Made by a program: the position numbers and the translations under genes | Notes under the pieces: model-generated | Told to the model about the DNA's origin: nothing | Seen by the model: only the letters and a program-made list of their open reading frames with translations | The model's database searches: none | From: Prevotella sp. | Lineage (GTDB): Bacteria > Bacteroidota > Bacteroidia > Bacteroidales > Bacteroidaceae | Reading direction: 5' to 3' | Assembly: GCA_017395215.1 (NCBI GenBank) | Contig: JAFPVW010000128.1 | Span: 19,126-83,125, forward strand | DNA length: 64,000 bases | Shown: piece by piece, positions 33,482 to 42,460 of the stretch | How the letters are laid out: the number at the start of each line of letters is the position of its first letter | Position numbering within the stretch: position 1 is the first letter of the stretch

Positions 33482-35704
33482 ATGGAAAAGAAGAATTACA
33501 AGCGAATAACCGTGACGTCCGCCCTACCCTACGCTAACGGCGGCGTACACATCGGACACCTGGCCGGCGTCTACGTGCCGGCCGACATATACGTGCGCTA
33601 CCTCAGGCTGAAGAAGCGCGAAGTGTTGTTCATCGGCGGCAGCGACGAGCACGGCGTACCCATCACCGTCCGCGCCCGCAAGGAGGGCATCACACCGCAG
33701 GACGTGGTGGACCGCTACCACAAGATGATCAAGGACTCGTTCGAGGAGTTCGGCATCTCGTTCGACATCTACAGCCGCACCACCTCGGAGACGCACCATA
33801 AGTTTGCCGCCGACTGGTTCCGCAAGCTCTACGACGAGGGCAAGCTCGTGGAGGAGACCACCGAGCAGCTCTACGACGAGGAGGCCAAGCAGTTTCTGGC
33901 CGACCGCTACGTCGTAGGCGAGTGCCCCCACTGCCACAACGAGGGTGCCTACGGCGACCAGTGCGAGAAGTGCGGCCGCGACCTCTCGCCGACGGAGCTG
34001 ATTAACCCGCGCTCGACCATCAGCGGCTCGACGCCGGTGCTGAAGAAGACGAAGAACTGGTATCTGCCCCTGAACGAGTATCAGGACTGGCTGCGCCAGT
34101 GGATTCTGGAGGAGCACAAGGAGTGGCGCCCCAACGTCTACGGCCAGTGCAAGTCGTGGCTCGACATGGACCTGCAGCCCCGCGCCATGACCCGCGACCT
34201 CGACTGGGGCATCCCCGTGCCCGTGGAGGGTGCCGAGGGCAAGGTGCTCTACGTCTGGTTTGACGCGCCCATCGGCTACGTCTCTAACACCGTCGAACTC
34301 TGCGCCAAGGAGCCCGAGAAGTGGGGCAACTGGGAAAAATGGTGGCAGGACGAGGACACCCGACTCATCCACTTCATCGGCAAGGACAACATCGTGTTCC
34401 ACTGCATCATCTTCCCCACGATGATGAAGGCTCACGGCAAGTACATCATGCCCGACAACGTGCCCGCCAACGAATTCCTGAACCTGGAGAACGACAAGAT
34501 TTCGACCTCAAGGAACTGGGCCGTCTGGCTGCACGAATACCTCGTCGACATGCCCGGCAAACAGGACGTGCTGCGCTACGTGCTGACCGCCAATGCACCG
34601 GAGACGAAGGACAACAACTTCACTTGGAAGGACTTCCAGGACCGCAACAACAACGAACTGGTGGCCGTCTACGGCAACTTTGTGAACCGCGCCCTGCAGC
34701 TGACGAAGAAATACTGGAACGGCGTCGTGCCTGCCTGCGGCGAGCTGACTGACGTCGACAAGGCCGCTCTTGAGGAGTTCAAGGACGTGAAGGACCGCGT
34801 GGAGCGTCTGCTGGAGCAGTTCAAGTTCCGCGATGCCCAGTTCGAGGCCATGAACCTGGCCCGTATCGGCAATAAGTACATCACCGACTGCGAACCGTGG
34901 AAGGTGTGGAAGAAAGCACCTGTAGCCCCCCCTTCAGCCCCCGAGGGGGCTACAAATGTCCTGAAGAGTAATGAAGCCCCCTCGGGGGCAGTAGGGGGGG
35001 CTTCGGGGCCAGAACGTGTAGCCACTATCCTGAACATCTGCCTGCAGCTGACGGCCAACCTCGCCATTGCCTTCGAGCCGTTCCTGCCCTTCTCGTCGAA
35101 GAAACTGCGCGAGATGCTGAACATCGACAGCTTCGAGTGGGAACAGCTCGGCTCGACCGACCTGCTGAACGCTGGTCACCAGCTTGGTGAACCCGCCCTG
35201 CTCTTCGAGAAGATAGAGGACGAGGTCATCCAGAAGCAGCTCGACAAGCTGGAAGCTATGAAAAAGGCCTCCCCAAGCCCCTCCAAAGGAGGGGATGTTA
35301 AGTCACACAATTCCGTTGCTTCTGGTAACCAAACACCCCCTCCTTCGGAGGGGCTTGGGGAGGCTTTCAAGCCATACGTTCCCTTCGAGGACTTCGAGAA
35401 GCTCGACATCCGCGTGGGCTTGGTAAAGGACTGCCAGAAGGTGAAGAAGTCGAAGAAGCTGCTGCAGTTCACCATCGACGACGGCTCGGGCCAGGAGCGT
35501 ACCATCTGCTCGGGCATCGCCGCCTTCTACGACAAGCCCGAGGAGCTCGTCGGCCACCGCATTCTCTTCGTGGCCAACTTTGCGCCGCGCAAGATGATGG
35601 GCATCGAGAGCCAGGGCATGATTCTCTCGGCCGTCGATGCCGACGAGAGCCTCAGCGTTGTAACCACTACGAAGGACGTTAAGCCAGGAAGCCAAGTAGG
35701 GTGA
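33482..35704 (+). CDS. metG: Methionyl-tRNA synthetase
   Basis: The 740-residue enzyme charges tRNA-Met. HIGH is at about residue 24 ([11 protein letters not shown]), the zinc knuckle is [18 protein letters not shown] near 148, KISTSRNW stands for KMSKS near 339, and a C-terminal EMAP-type tRNA-binding domain starts [14 protein letters not shown]. It is about 60 residues longer than usual because of two in-frame insertions: residues about 482-507 in the anticodon-binding region and about 596-628 in the linker to the EMAP domain. Both have palindromic DNA. The catalytic core is intact, so the enzyme should be functional. GTG of the next gene overlaps its stop. Confidence 0.96.
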   Translation: MEKKNYKRITVTSALPYANGGVHIGHLAGVYVPADIYVRYLRLKKREVLFIGGSDEHGVPITVRARKEGITPQDVVDRYHKMIKDSFEEFGISFDIYSRTTSETHHKFAADWFRKLYDEGKLVEETTEQLYDEEAKQFLADRYVVGECPHCHNEGAYGDQCEKCGRDLSPTELINPRSTISGSTPVLKKTKNWYLPLNEYQDWLRQWILEEHKEWRPNVYGQCKSWLDMDLQPRAMTRDLDWGIPVPVEGAEGKVLYVWFDAPIGYVSNTVELCAKEPEKWGNWEKWWQDEDTRLIHFIGKDNIVFHCIIFPTMMKAHGKYIMPDNVPANEFLNLENDKISTSRNWAVWLHEYLVDMPGKQDVLRYVLTANAPETKDNNFTWKDFQDRNNNELVAVYGNFVNRALQLTKKYWNGVVPACGELTDVDKAALEEFKDVKDRVERLLEQFKFRDAQFEAMNLARIGNKYITDCEPWKVWKKAPVAPPSAPEGATNVLKSNEAPSGAVGGASGPERVATILNICLQLTANLAIAFEPFLPFSSKKLREMLNIDSFEWEQLGSTDLLNAGHQLGEPALLFEKIEDEVIQKQLDKLEAMKKASPSPSKGGDVKSHNSVASGNQTPPPSEGLGEAFKPYVPFEDFEKLDIRVGLVKDCQKVKKSKKLLQFTIDDGSGQERTICSGIAAFYDKPEELVGHRILFVANFAPRKMMGIESQGMILSAVDADESLSVVTTTKDVKPGSQVG
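34924..35002. repeat. In-frame palindromic insertion 1 in metG
   Basis: Arms of 28 nt (34924-34951 and 34975-35002, AGCCCCCCCTTCAGCCCCCG and its near complement) enclose a 23-nt loop. Each arm is itself a small hairpin (GCCCCCGAGGGGGC). The encoded residues [20 protein letters not shown] replace nothing known in MetG. Confidence 0.8.
35267..35364. repeat. In-frame palindromic insertion 2 in metG
   Basis: Arms of 33 nt (35267-35299 and 35332-35364, starting GCCTCCCCAAGCCCCTCC) are complementary with two mismatches around a 32-nt loop. The encoded [20 protein letters not shown] segment lies in the linker before the EMAP domain. Confidence 0.85.
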
Positions 35705-37209
35705 GAAGGTGGTGGCCATACGTCGTAGTGCTCATAGCGGCTGTATTGCTGGCGGTCTTTGAGGCCGACCTCCTATACACCGCACAGGAGCAGAACCTGT
35801 TTCTCCATACGCCGCTGTTCTTCGAGCAGCAGATGGTGAGGGCGGGCGGACTGCTGACGTGGGCCGGCTGCTACCTGACGCAGTTCTTCTATTACCCCAT
35901 GCTCGGGGCAGGTCTGCTGGGCCTGCTCTGGGCTTTTTTGTTATGGTTGCTTCAGCGCACGTTCCGGAGGACGGAGCCGTGGCCAGGACTGCTGCCAGTG
36001 GCCTGCCTGCTCATGACCATCACCACGCTCGGCTATTGGGTGTATTACCTGAAACTGCCCGGCGTCTTGTTCGATGCTACCGTCGGTACCACCATCGCCG
36101 TCCTGATGGCGTGGGCTTACCGCTCGTTGCCCGCTTGTTACGGTCTGCGAACATTGTTCATCCCGCTATCGGCATGTGTGGCCTATCCGCTTTTCGGCTT
36201 CTATGGTCTCTGGGGCGTGGCCTTGATGGGACTGCTGTCGTGGCGCACTAAGGGCAGTAGCCGCATAGCCGACACCGTGCTGGCTCTGCTCGCCATCGTG
36301 GCTGTGCCGCTCATCTGCTACCACACCGTCTACCACGAGACGAACATCGCAAACATCTACTGGACGGCACTGCCCGTCTTCAGCTATAGCGACCACCGCT
36401 TCTTCGGCTATTACGTACCTTATATTATATTAGTAGCCACCATCGCCCTCTTCGCCTCCAAGGTAACTATTCCCCTCCCTCACAGGGAGGGGGCAGGAGT
36501 GGGTCTTCTGCTTGTTTTGGCCATCCTCGTTGCCGCGTTTTGGTACAAGGACGGCAACTTCCACCGCGAGCTGGCCATGAGCCGCTGCATCGACCGTCAG
36601 GACTGGAGCGGCGTGCTCAGCGAAGCCCGTAGAGCCAAGGAGCCGACGCGCGCCATCTGTCTGATGCGCAACCTCGCCCTGTTCCGCTTGGGGCAGACGG
36701 GCAACGAGATGAGTCTCTACCCGAACGGCTCGGCACGGCCCGACGCGCCTTTTCCCGTCCGCCTGGTGCATACCTACGGCAAGCGGCTCTACTTGGAATA
36801 TGGCATTCCCAACTACTGTTACCGCTGGTCGATGGAGGACGGCGTAGAGTACGGCTGGACCGTCGAGCGGCTGCGACTGATGGTGCTCTGCTCGCTGGTG
36901 AACGGTGAGTTCACCGCTGCCCAGCATTACATCAACCTGCTGAAGAAGACCGACTTCCACGATTCGTGGGCACGCCGATACCAGGACCTGCTTTACCGCC
37001 CACCACTCATTGCCAACGACCCGGCACTGAAGCCCATCCTGCCGCTGCTGCGCAACGACAACTTCCTGACCAGCGACCAGTCGCAGCTGGAGCACTTCCT
37101 GATAGAGCATATTCTGAGTACGCCGGGCAATACCCGTGAGCAGCAGGAGCTGGCGCACTTCACCATGCGTTACTACCGTACTAACCGAAGCAAAATCATT
37201 GAGCCATGA
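35701..37209 (+). CDS. DUF6057 family membrane protein
   Basis: The 502-residue protein starts with GTG overlapping the metG stop. It has about nine hydrophobic segments in the first 290 residues ([40 protein letters not shown]) and a soluble C-terminal domain of about 210 residues that looks like helical repeats ([39 protein letters not shown]). The family is found in Bacteroidales with unknown function. It overlaps the next gene by 4 bp, so it works with that lipoprotein. A palindromic insertion encodes [13 protein letters not shown] at the last loop. Confidence 0.75.
   Translation: MRRWWPYVVVLIAAVLLAVFEADLLYTAQEQNLFLHTPLFFEQQMVRAGGLLTWAGCYLTQFFYYPMLGAGLLGLLWAFLLWLLQRTFRRTEPWPGLLPVACLLMTITTLGYWVYYLKLPGVLFDATVGTTIAVLMAWAYRSLPACYGLRTLFIPLSACVAYPLFGFYGLWGVALMGLLSWRTKGSSRIADTVLALLAIVAVPLICYHTVYHETNIANIYWTALPVFSYSDHRFFGYYVPYIILVATIALFASKVTIPLPHREGAGVGLLLVLAILVAAFWYKDGNFHRELAMSRCIDRQDWSGVLSEARRAKEPTRAICLMRNLALFRLGQTGNEMSLYPNGSARPDAPFPVRLVHTYGKRLYLEYGIPNYCYRWSMEDGVEYGWTVERLRLMVLCSLVNGEFTAAQHYINLLKKTDFHDSWARRYQDLLYRPPLIANDPALKPILPLLRNDNFLTSDQSQLEHFLIEHILSTPGNTREQQELAHFTMRYYRTNRSKIIEP
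36472..36492. repeat. In-frame palindromic insertion in the DUF6057 gene
   Basis: CCCCTCCCT-CAC-AGGGAGGGG is a perfect hairpin with 9-bp arms, followed by GCAGGAGTGGG. The peptide [10 protein letters not shown] is typical of translated GC-rich palindromic repeats. Confidence 0.75.
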
Positions 37210-38657
37210 AGAACATACTCAGTCTGATAATCCTTGTGGCTCTGTTGGGAGCCTGTCGTCAGGCTCAGGTGCCGGCCGACTTCAAGCAGGTGAGGCGCGA
37301 TGTGCCCATCTATCCCGACTATACGGGCGTGACCATTCCCGTGAACATCGCCCCACTGAACTTCGAGCTGCTGGCTCCAGCCGACAATGCCGTGACCCGT
37401 TTTACGGCGGGCAATCAGCAGCTGGTCTGCGGCGGCCTTAAGGTGCGCCCCGACATCGACCAATGGCGGGCACTGACGGCGGCTGCCAGCGGCGACAGCA
37501 TCACCGTCGAGGTGTTTGCCGAGCAGGACGGGCAGTGGGTGCGCTTTACACCTTATTATATATATGTGTCGCCCGACAGCATCGATTCATACTTGAGCTA
37601 CCGCATGATTTCGCCGTCATACGTCTCCTACGAGGAGCTGACCATCAACCAGCGCTGTCTTGAGACGTTCGACGAGCAGGTCATCGCCGACAACATGCTC
37701 TGTTCAACCGAGGCCGGCGGACAGTGTATCAACTGCCACAGCTACCAGCAGTGGAACCCCGACCGTATGCAGTTGCACGCCCGCCACGCCCATGGCGGAA
37801 CTGTCATCGCCTACGACGGGCAAGTCTCAAAGAGCACTTCTCAGCCAACCCCAGTCTATCCGGCCTGGCATCCTTCGCTGAAGCTCATCGCCTACAGCAC
37901 CAACAAGACGCTGCAGACGTTCCATACCGCCGACCTGAACAAGATTGAGGTGATTGATGCCGAGAGCGACCTGCTGCTCTACGATATTGATAAACACCAG
38001 ATGACAGTTATCGAGCAGCAGCCCGACGAACTGGAGACATTCCCCTGCTGGTCGCCCGACGGCCGCTGGCTCTACTTTGCCAGTGCCCATTTTGAATATC
38101 CCGCCGATACGGTCGACATGAGCGAGATAACCTTGCGGGCGCAGGAGGTGAAGTACAACCTATACCGTAAGTCGTTCAACCCCGATACCCGTGAGTTCGG
38201 CTCCCGTGAACTGGTGTTTGCCGCCGACACGATGGGCATGAGTGCCACCCTGCCGCGCCTGTCGCCTGACGGCCGCTTCCTGATGTTCACGATGGCCGCA
38301 TGGGGCAACTTCCATATCTGGCACCGCGACGCCGACCTCTGGCTCATGGACCTGTCCCGTGAAGGGCGTATTCGCCCGCTGTCAGAACTGAACTCCGATG
38401 ACACCGAGAGCTACCACTCCTGGTCGTCGAACGGCCGCTGGGTGGTCTTCTCATCGCGCCGCACCGACGGCATCTTCACCCGTCCGTTCTTCGCCCACAT
38501 CGATGCAGACGGCCGCACCTCGAAGCCCTTCGAACTGCCGATGCAGGACCCCGACCGCCACCGCCAGCTGCTGAAGAGCTACAACGTGCCCGAACTGATG
38601 CGCGGCCCCGTTAAGCTGACGCCTCAGCAGATAGCTGATGTCCTGAAAGGGCTATGA
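37206..38657 (+). CDS. TolB-like/PD40 beta-propeller lipoprotein with a CxxCH motif
   Basis: The 483-residue protein has a lipoprotein signal (ILSLIILVALLGACRQ, Cys17). Propeller blades with the PD40 pattern are seen: FPCWSPDGRWLYFAS, LPRLSPDGRFLMFTM and YHSWSSNGRWVVFSSRR. A segment near residue 175 reads GGQCINCHSYQQWNPDRMQL, a perfect CxxCH heme-attachment signature just before the propeller. Covalent heme is possible if the organism has cytochrome c maturation, otherwise the motif may bind metal. Translational coupling to the DUF6057 gene suggests a membrane complex. The role is unknown. Confidence 0.75.
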   Translation: MKNILSLIILVALLGACRQAQVPADFKQVRRDVPIYPDYTGVTIPVNIAPLNFELLAPADNAVTRFTAGNQQLVCGGLKVRPDIDQWRALTAAASGDSITVEVFAEQDGQWVRFTPYYIYVSPDSIDSYLSYRMISPSYVSYEELTINQRCLETFDEQVIADNMLCSTEAGGQCINCHSYQQWNPDRMQLHARHAHGGTVIAYDGQVSKSTSQPTPVYPAWHPSLKLIAYSTNKTLQTFHTADLNKIEVIDAESDLLLYDIDKHQMTVIEQQPDELETFPCWSPDGRWLYFASAHFEYPADTVDMSEITLRAQEVKYNLYRKSFNPDTREFGSRELVFAADTMGMSATLPRLSPDGRFLMFTMAAWGNFHIWHRDADLWLMDLSREGRIRPLSELNSDDTESYHSWSSNGRWVVFSSRRTDGIFTRPFFAHIDADGRTSKPFELPMQDPDRHRQLLKSYNVPELMRGPVKLTPQQIADVLKGL

Positions 38658-39743
38658 ACGCCCGAACAGCCACTTCTTCAGGAAGGGACTGATGCGCAGA
38701 ATGTTCGACGTGATGATAGAGAAACCGATGACCAGCAAGCCTAAAATGACAGACAATACGATGTCAAGAACGAAGTTATGCGGATAGCTCTTGAAGAAAA
38801 CACCCACGCTGGGCAAGTCGGGCATAAAAAGGAAATGTATCAGATAGATGTCGAGCGTGCGTCGGCCAATGTACTGTAGCGAGGCGCCTATTGGTGAGAG
38901 CTTGGTTAAGTACTGCTTATAGTGGCGGAAATACATGAAGACAATGGTCAGCAGTCCGAATCTTGCCATTGTCAATGGTATAATGGCCCACGTCATGCGC
39001 AACGTGCGCCACTTCAGGGCGTCGAGGGTTGCCAGGATGACAATCAGGATGAGAAGTGGGAAGAACCACTTGGAGTCCATCAGCCTCTGTGCCTTGTCCC
39101 AGTAACGGTGAACGATGTTGCCATAAAGGAAGAAGGGAAAGTATAGGAGCACCTGCACAAGGCTACTGTCCTGAAGGAAATAAAACAGGTCAGTCTTTGC
39201 CCCCTTATAACCCGCTGCCCATGAGAAATACTTGGGCTGGTAGTTCGTCTCATAGAAAAGGAGGGATATGATAAATAGTAGTGTAATAGGAATCCACGAC
39301 CTGACTTTAAGTTTGCTCTCGACATAGGAAAACAAGTAATATATAAGGAACATATAGAGCAGGGCAATGGTAAACCAGTAGCCGCCCTTCGTCGGTGAAT
39401 GGAAGTTTGTCTCTACGGCTGTAAGGAAATTCTTATTCAGAATAGCTGCAGCCAGGAAGAAAAAGACCACGGTAGGAATGATTTGTACACGCAGTTTCTT
39501 GCCGACGAGCGACCCTAAATTACGAAGATTCCACACCTGAGAAGCCTTGTACGCCAGGAATCCACTGACAAAGAAGAAGAGCGGCATGCGGAACAATACA
39601 AGGAATGGTATGGCCGACGAATGCTTCCACTCCTCGCCAAACCCCATGCCGGCTACATGATTGGCAACAACCATAATCATGGTGAATCCGCGGAGGGCAT
39701 CCAACCACTCCAAACGAGGCTTCTTTGTTGTAATAATATCCAT
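38652..39743 (-). CDS. Acyltransferase family membrane protein (OafA-like), copy A
   Basis: The 363-residue protein has ten or so membrane helices and the acyltransferase-3 start KKPRLEWLDALRGFTMIMVV with ANHVAG, where the conserved His lies. Further blocks are FRMPLFFFVSGFLAYKA and GRRTLDIYLIHFLF. Such enzymes O-acetylate surface glycans. It is closely related to copy C (50438) and to the fragment at 44708. A TATATTTG promoter element lies at 39752-39759 (minus strand). Its 3' end overlaps that of the propeller gene by 6 bp. Confidence 0.85.
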   Translation of the reverse strand: MDIITTKKPRLEWLDALRGFTMIMVVANHVAGMGFGEEWKHSSAIPFLVLFRMPLFFFVSGFLAYKASQVWNLRNLGSLVGKKLRVQIIPTVVFFFLAAAILNKNFLTAVETNFHSPTKGGYWFTIALLYMFLIYYLFSYVESKLKVRSWIPITLLFIISLLFYETNYQPKYFSWAAGYKGAKTDLFYFLQDSSLVQVLLYFPFFLYGNIVHRYWDKAQRLMDSKWFFPLLILIVILATLDALKWRTLRMTWAIIPLTMARFGLLTIVFMYFRHYKQYLTKLSPIGASLQYIGRRTLDIYLIHFLFMPDLPSVGVFFKSYPHNFVLDIVLSVILGLLVIGFSIITSNILRISPFLKKWLFGRS

Positions 39744-39759
39744 GATCGTTGCAAATATA

Positions 39760-41364
39760 CTACATCCCCCACACCATTATCGGATGTCCATTATATTCCC
39801 GCTGCTCATGCCAGATGCGTTCTTCCCATGATTTCTCGCCGGAGCGGTCGAAGATGATGAGGTGACCTTCGTCCACAGAGCCGACGGTGTCCATATACTC
39901 CCATGTCTGGCACAGACCGTCGCTGATGGTCTTCTCCAGACTATCGCGCCTGATTTTCAGTTCCATCACGATGCGCTGCACGGGGCCTCCATAGCCGTCG
40001 GTCAAGGGCTTGCGGATGAGCAGGTCGGTGCGCTTGCGGCCTAAGCCGTACTCGCGGTCGATGTAACCGCCACCGTTTACGATGCGCTGCAGGAATGCCT
40101 GAAGGAGCAGCTGCGGGCCAGCCTCGGCATAGTCAAACTTGCCAATCCAGGAGTCGGCGTTCTGGCGGAAGAACTGCTGGAAGTCCAGGAGCAGCTTCTC
40201 CATGTTGATGCTGTTGTCGGCATTCTGATACCATTGCGGCTGCTGTAGCAGTTGTTGCTGGGTGCTGGCTGTCAGTTCACGGGGAATAATCTCACGGTAT
40301 ATGGCATTGGAAATGCGCAGCGGTTTGCCACGCTCCTTGGTTACAAGCCCCATGTCCTTGACATAAAGGATGTCCTCGTCGCCCATCTTCTCTTCGTCGG
40401 GTTCATCTTCGTTGGCCAGTATCGGCTCAATGACGCGCTTCACACGCGGCTCCTTCAGTTTGTCGATGAGGATGTCGATGTGGGTGTCGCGGCGGTAGAT
40501 AATCTGCTCTTGGGCACGGTCAATCATTTCCGGAGTGATGACTACCGAGCGGTCGCGGTTCTCCCTGATTTCCATCGTCACCTCGTAGCCCAGCGCATTT
40601 ACCAGCCAAGGCTGCCCTTCGGTAGCTTTCCAAATCATGGGGAAGCAGGCCTCGTCGAACTGCTGACCCGTGGCTTTGGTGTGTTCCATATACAGGGTGT
40701 GTATCTCTTCCTTGGTAAAATTACCCAATCGCAATGACTTTGACTTGATGTTAAAGGCCGAGCCGCCGGTGACGATGTCCTGATTGCTGAGCACGATGCG
40801 GTAGTCGCGAACGTCGCGGATGCCGCAGAGGATGATGCTGTTGGGAAAAGCCTGGGGGCGGCTGGCATAGCCGGAACGAATCTGGCGGAGGACGCCTACC
40901 AGGGAGTCGCCAACCAAAGCATCAATCTCGTCAAGAATCAGTACAAATGGTTTGTGCAGCGAACTTGACAGCCTGGCCAGAAATGTGGAAAGGATGGCGT
41001 TGGGGTCTACGTTCTTCCGCACTTCACGACTGAGCTCTACTGGCCATTCTTCACCTATGATATAGCTGCACTCGCGAGCTATGACGTCGCAGGTGCCAGC
41101 AACTACGCTGGGCATGTTGTTGCGCGAGGCCTGGCCACCCTCCACGTTGGCATAGACGGCCACGTAGTCGCCTTGACGGTTCAGATAGTCGCGTAAAGCC
41201 AGCATACAAGTGGTCTTGCCCGTCTGGCGGGGGGCATGCAGCACGAAATACTTTCGCTGACGTATCAGCATCATCACGTCGTCAAGGTCGAATCGGCTTA
41301 GCGGGTCAACCTCATAATGAATGTCCGACTGGTTCGGACCTGCGGTATTGAAGAACTTTTCCAT
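39760..41364 (-). CDS. AAA/STAND-type ATPase fused to a PD-(D/E)XK nuclease-like domain
   Basis: The 534-residue protein has an N-terminal ATPase with Walker A HAPRQTGKTTCMLAL near residue 43 and Walker B FVLILDEIDAL near 140. A winged-helix region follows (about 270-360). The C-terminal domain shows GGGYIDREYGLGRKRTDLLI then IVMELKIRR, with the D and ExK of a PD-(D/E)XK nuclease. Similar proteins are common in Bacteroidetes in many copies. Roles in defence or mobile-element biology are suspected but not known. Confidence 0.8.
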   Translation of the reverse strand: MEKFFNTAGPNQSDIHYEVDPLSRFDLDDVMMLIRQRKYFVLHAPRQTGKTTCMLALRDYLNRQGDYVAVYANVEGGQASRNNMPSVVAGTCDVIARECSYIIGEEWPVELSREVRKNVDPNAILSTFLARLSSSLHKPFVLILDEIDALVGDSLVGVLRQIRSGYASRPQAFPNSIILCGIRDVRDYRIVLSNQDIVTGGSAFNIKSKSLRLGNFTKEEIHTLYMEHTKATGQQFDEACFPMIWKATEGQPWLVNALGYEVTMEIRENRDRSVVITPEMIDRAQEQIIYRRDTHIDILIDKLKEPRVKRVIEPILANEDEPDEEKMGDEDILYVKDMGLVTKERGKPLRISNAIYREIIPRELTASTQQQLLQQPQWYQNADNSINMEKLLLDFQQFFRQNADSWIGKFDYAEAGPQLLLQAFLQRIVNGGGYIDREYGLGRKRTDLLIRKPLTDGYGGPVQRIVMELKIRRDSLEKTISDGLCQTWEYMDTVGSVDEGHLIIFDRSGEKSWEERIWHEQREYNGHPIMVWGM

Positions 41365-41502
41365 TGCTTAAGCATTTAATCCGCTGCGAAGATACAACAT
41401 TTTTCCTAAATAAGAAAATTTTTGTAAGTTTTCGTCTATTATTTTTGCCTGTTCCATCTTTATTTCTTACCTTTATGGCCTCAAATTATAATAAGGTACA
41501 CT

Positions 41503-42126
41503 ATGCCAAGGAAAAAAGATGGAATGGTGTTCGAGGTGCATCCTACGCCGGTAAAGGGTAAGGACGGGAGGAACATCGTGTATGTGAGGCCGGCAGCAGG
41601 GAAGAAACTGTCGATGAAGGCACTGGAGGACTACTGCGACAAGTTCTACGGCATTCGGTTCGGCGAGCTGTCGAGGGCGATGGATGTGTTTATGCGGGCT
41701 GCAGCCGAGCTGATGGCTCAGGGGTACCGCATCGACACGCCTATCGGGTCGTTTGCTCCGAGGTTGAAGCTGGTGCGCGAGGTAACCGATGCCGACGAGG
41801 TGAAGGCTCGCGACGTGAGGTTCGACGGCGTGGAGTATAATCCTGGCAAGCGCTGGAATGAGCAACTGGAGAAATGGTCGGACGGCTTCCGCCCCGCCAA
41901 CAACCCTGATACACAGCGGCTGATGGCCGACCGCGAGCTGATGGAACACCTGCTGCAGGAGTGTCTTACACGATTTAAAGGCTATGTCACCGTCGGCATC
42001 TTTGCCCGCCAGTCGGGTCTCACTTACTACTCAGCCCGCAAGCAGTTGGAGCTGTGGACGAAAGGCGACAACCCGCGACTATTGAAAACTCGGCGTGGGC
42101 ATGAATACATCTATACTGAAATCTGA
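41503..42126 (+). CDS. HU-family DNA-binding protein (Bacteroidetes long form)
   Basis: The 207-residue protein has an HU/IHF-like domain at about 30-120 (MDVFMRAAAELMAQGYRIDT, GSFAPRLKL) and a C-terminal helical domain that looks like a winged helix (LTRFKGYVTVGIFARQSGLT). Related long HU proteins in Bacteroides sit next to VirE genes and polysaccharide loci. It is separated from the VirE gene by 334 nt with iteron-like repeats. Confidence 0.8.
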   Translation: MPRKKDGMVFEVHPTPVKGKDGRNIVYVRPAAGKKLSMKALEDYCDKFYGIRFGELSRAMDVFMRAAAELMAQGYRIDTPIGSFAPRLKLVREVTDADEVKARDVRFDGVEYNPGKRWNEQLEKWSDGFRPANNPDTQRLMADRELMEHLLQECLTRFKGYVTVGIFARQSGLTYYSARKQLELWTKGDNPRLLKTRRGHEYIYTEI

Positions 42127-42460
42127 AAACATGAAACTATGCAATGATTGCTATAGTATGTTTAATTTATTGATAACCAATAGTTTATCTGTTGTGTATA
42201 AGTTACAGACCACACTATTAACCTGCTATTAACCTTCTACTTTGCATTTTATTTTGGCTATTGGCGTAAGGTGTTTTGCGTATAGCCGCAAGACGTTTTG
42301 CGTATAGGTGCAAACGTTTTTAAGGCCGGTTTAGCACCAATGTATAGGCCACTTAGCACTATAATGGGCGTGCCTTTATACAAATAACCCGTCAGTTTTC
42401 TTGCTTATTCCAATATATTTTCGTATATTTGCAGCATCATTGAAAAGATTATACAAGCTT
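42127..42460 (+). repeat. 334-nt intergenic region with iteron-like direct repeats
   Basis: The word TTTTGCGTATAG occurs at 42274-42285 and 42296-42307, 22 bp apart, each followed by a CGCAA- or TGCAAA-like tail. Weaker relatives are TTGGCGTAAGG (about 42261) and TGTATAGGCC (about 42341). The first 130 nt are A+T rich and without gene. The -7 box TATATTTG for the VirE gene is at 42424-42431. I see no gene here. Confidence 0.55.
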
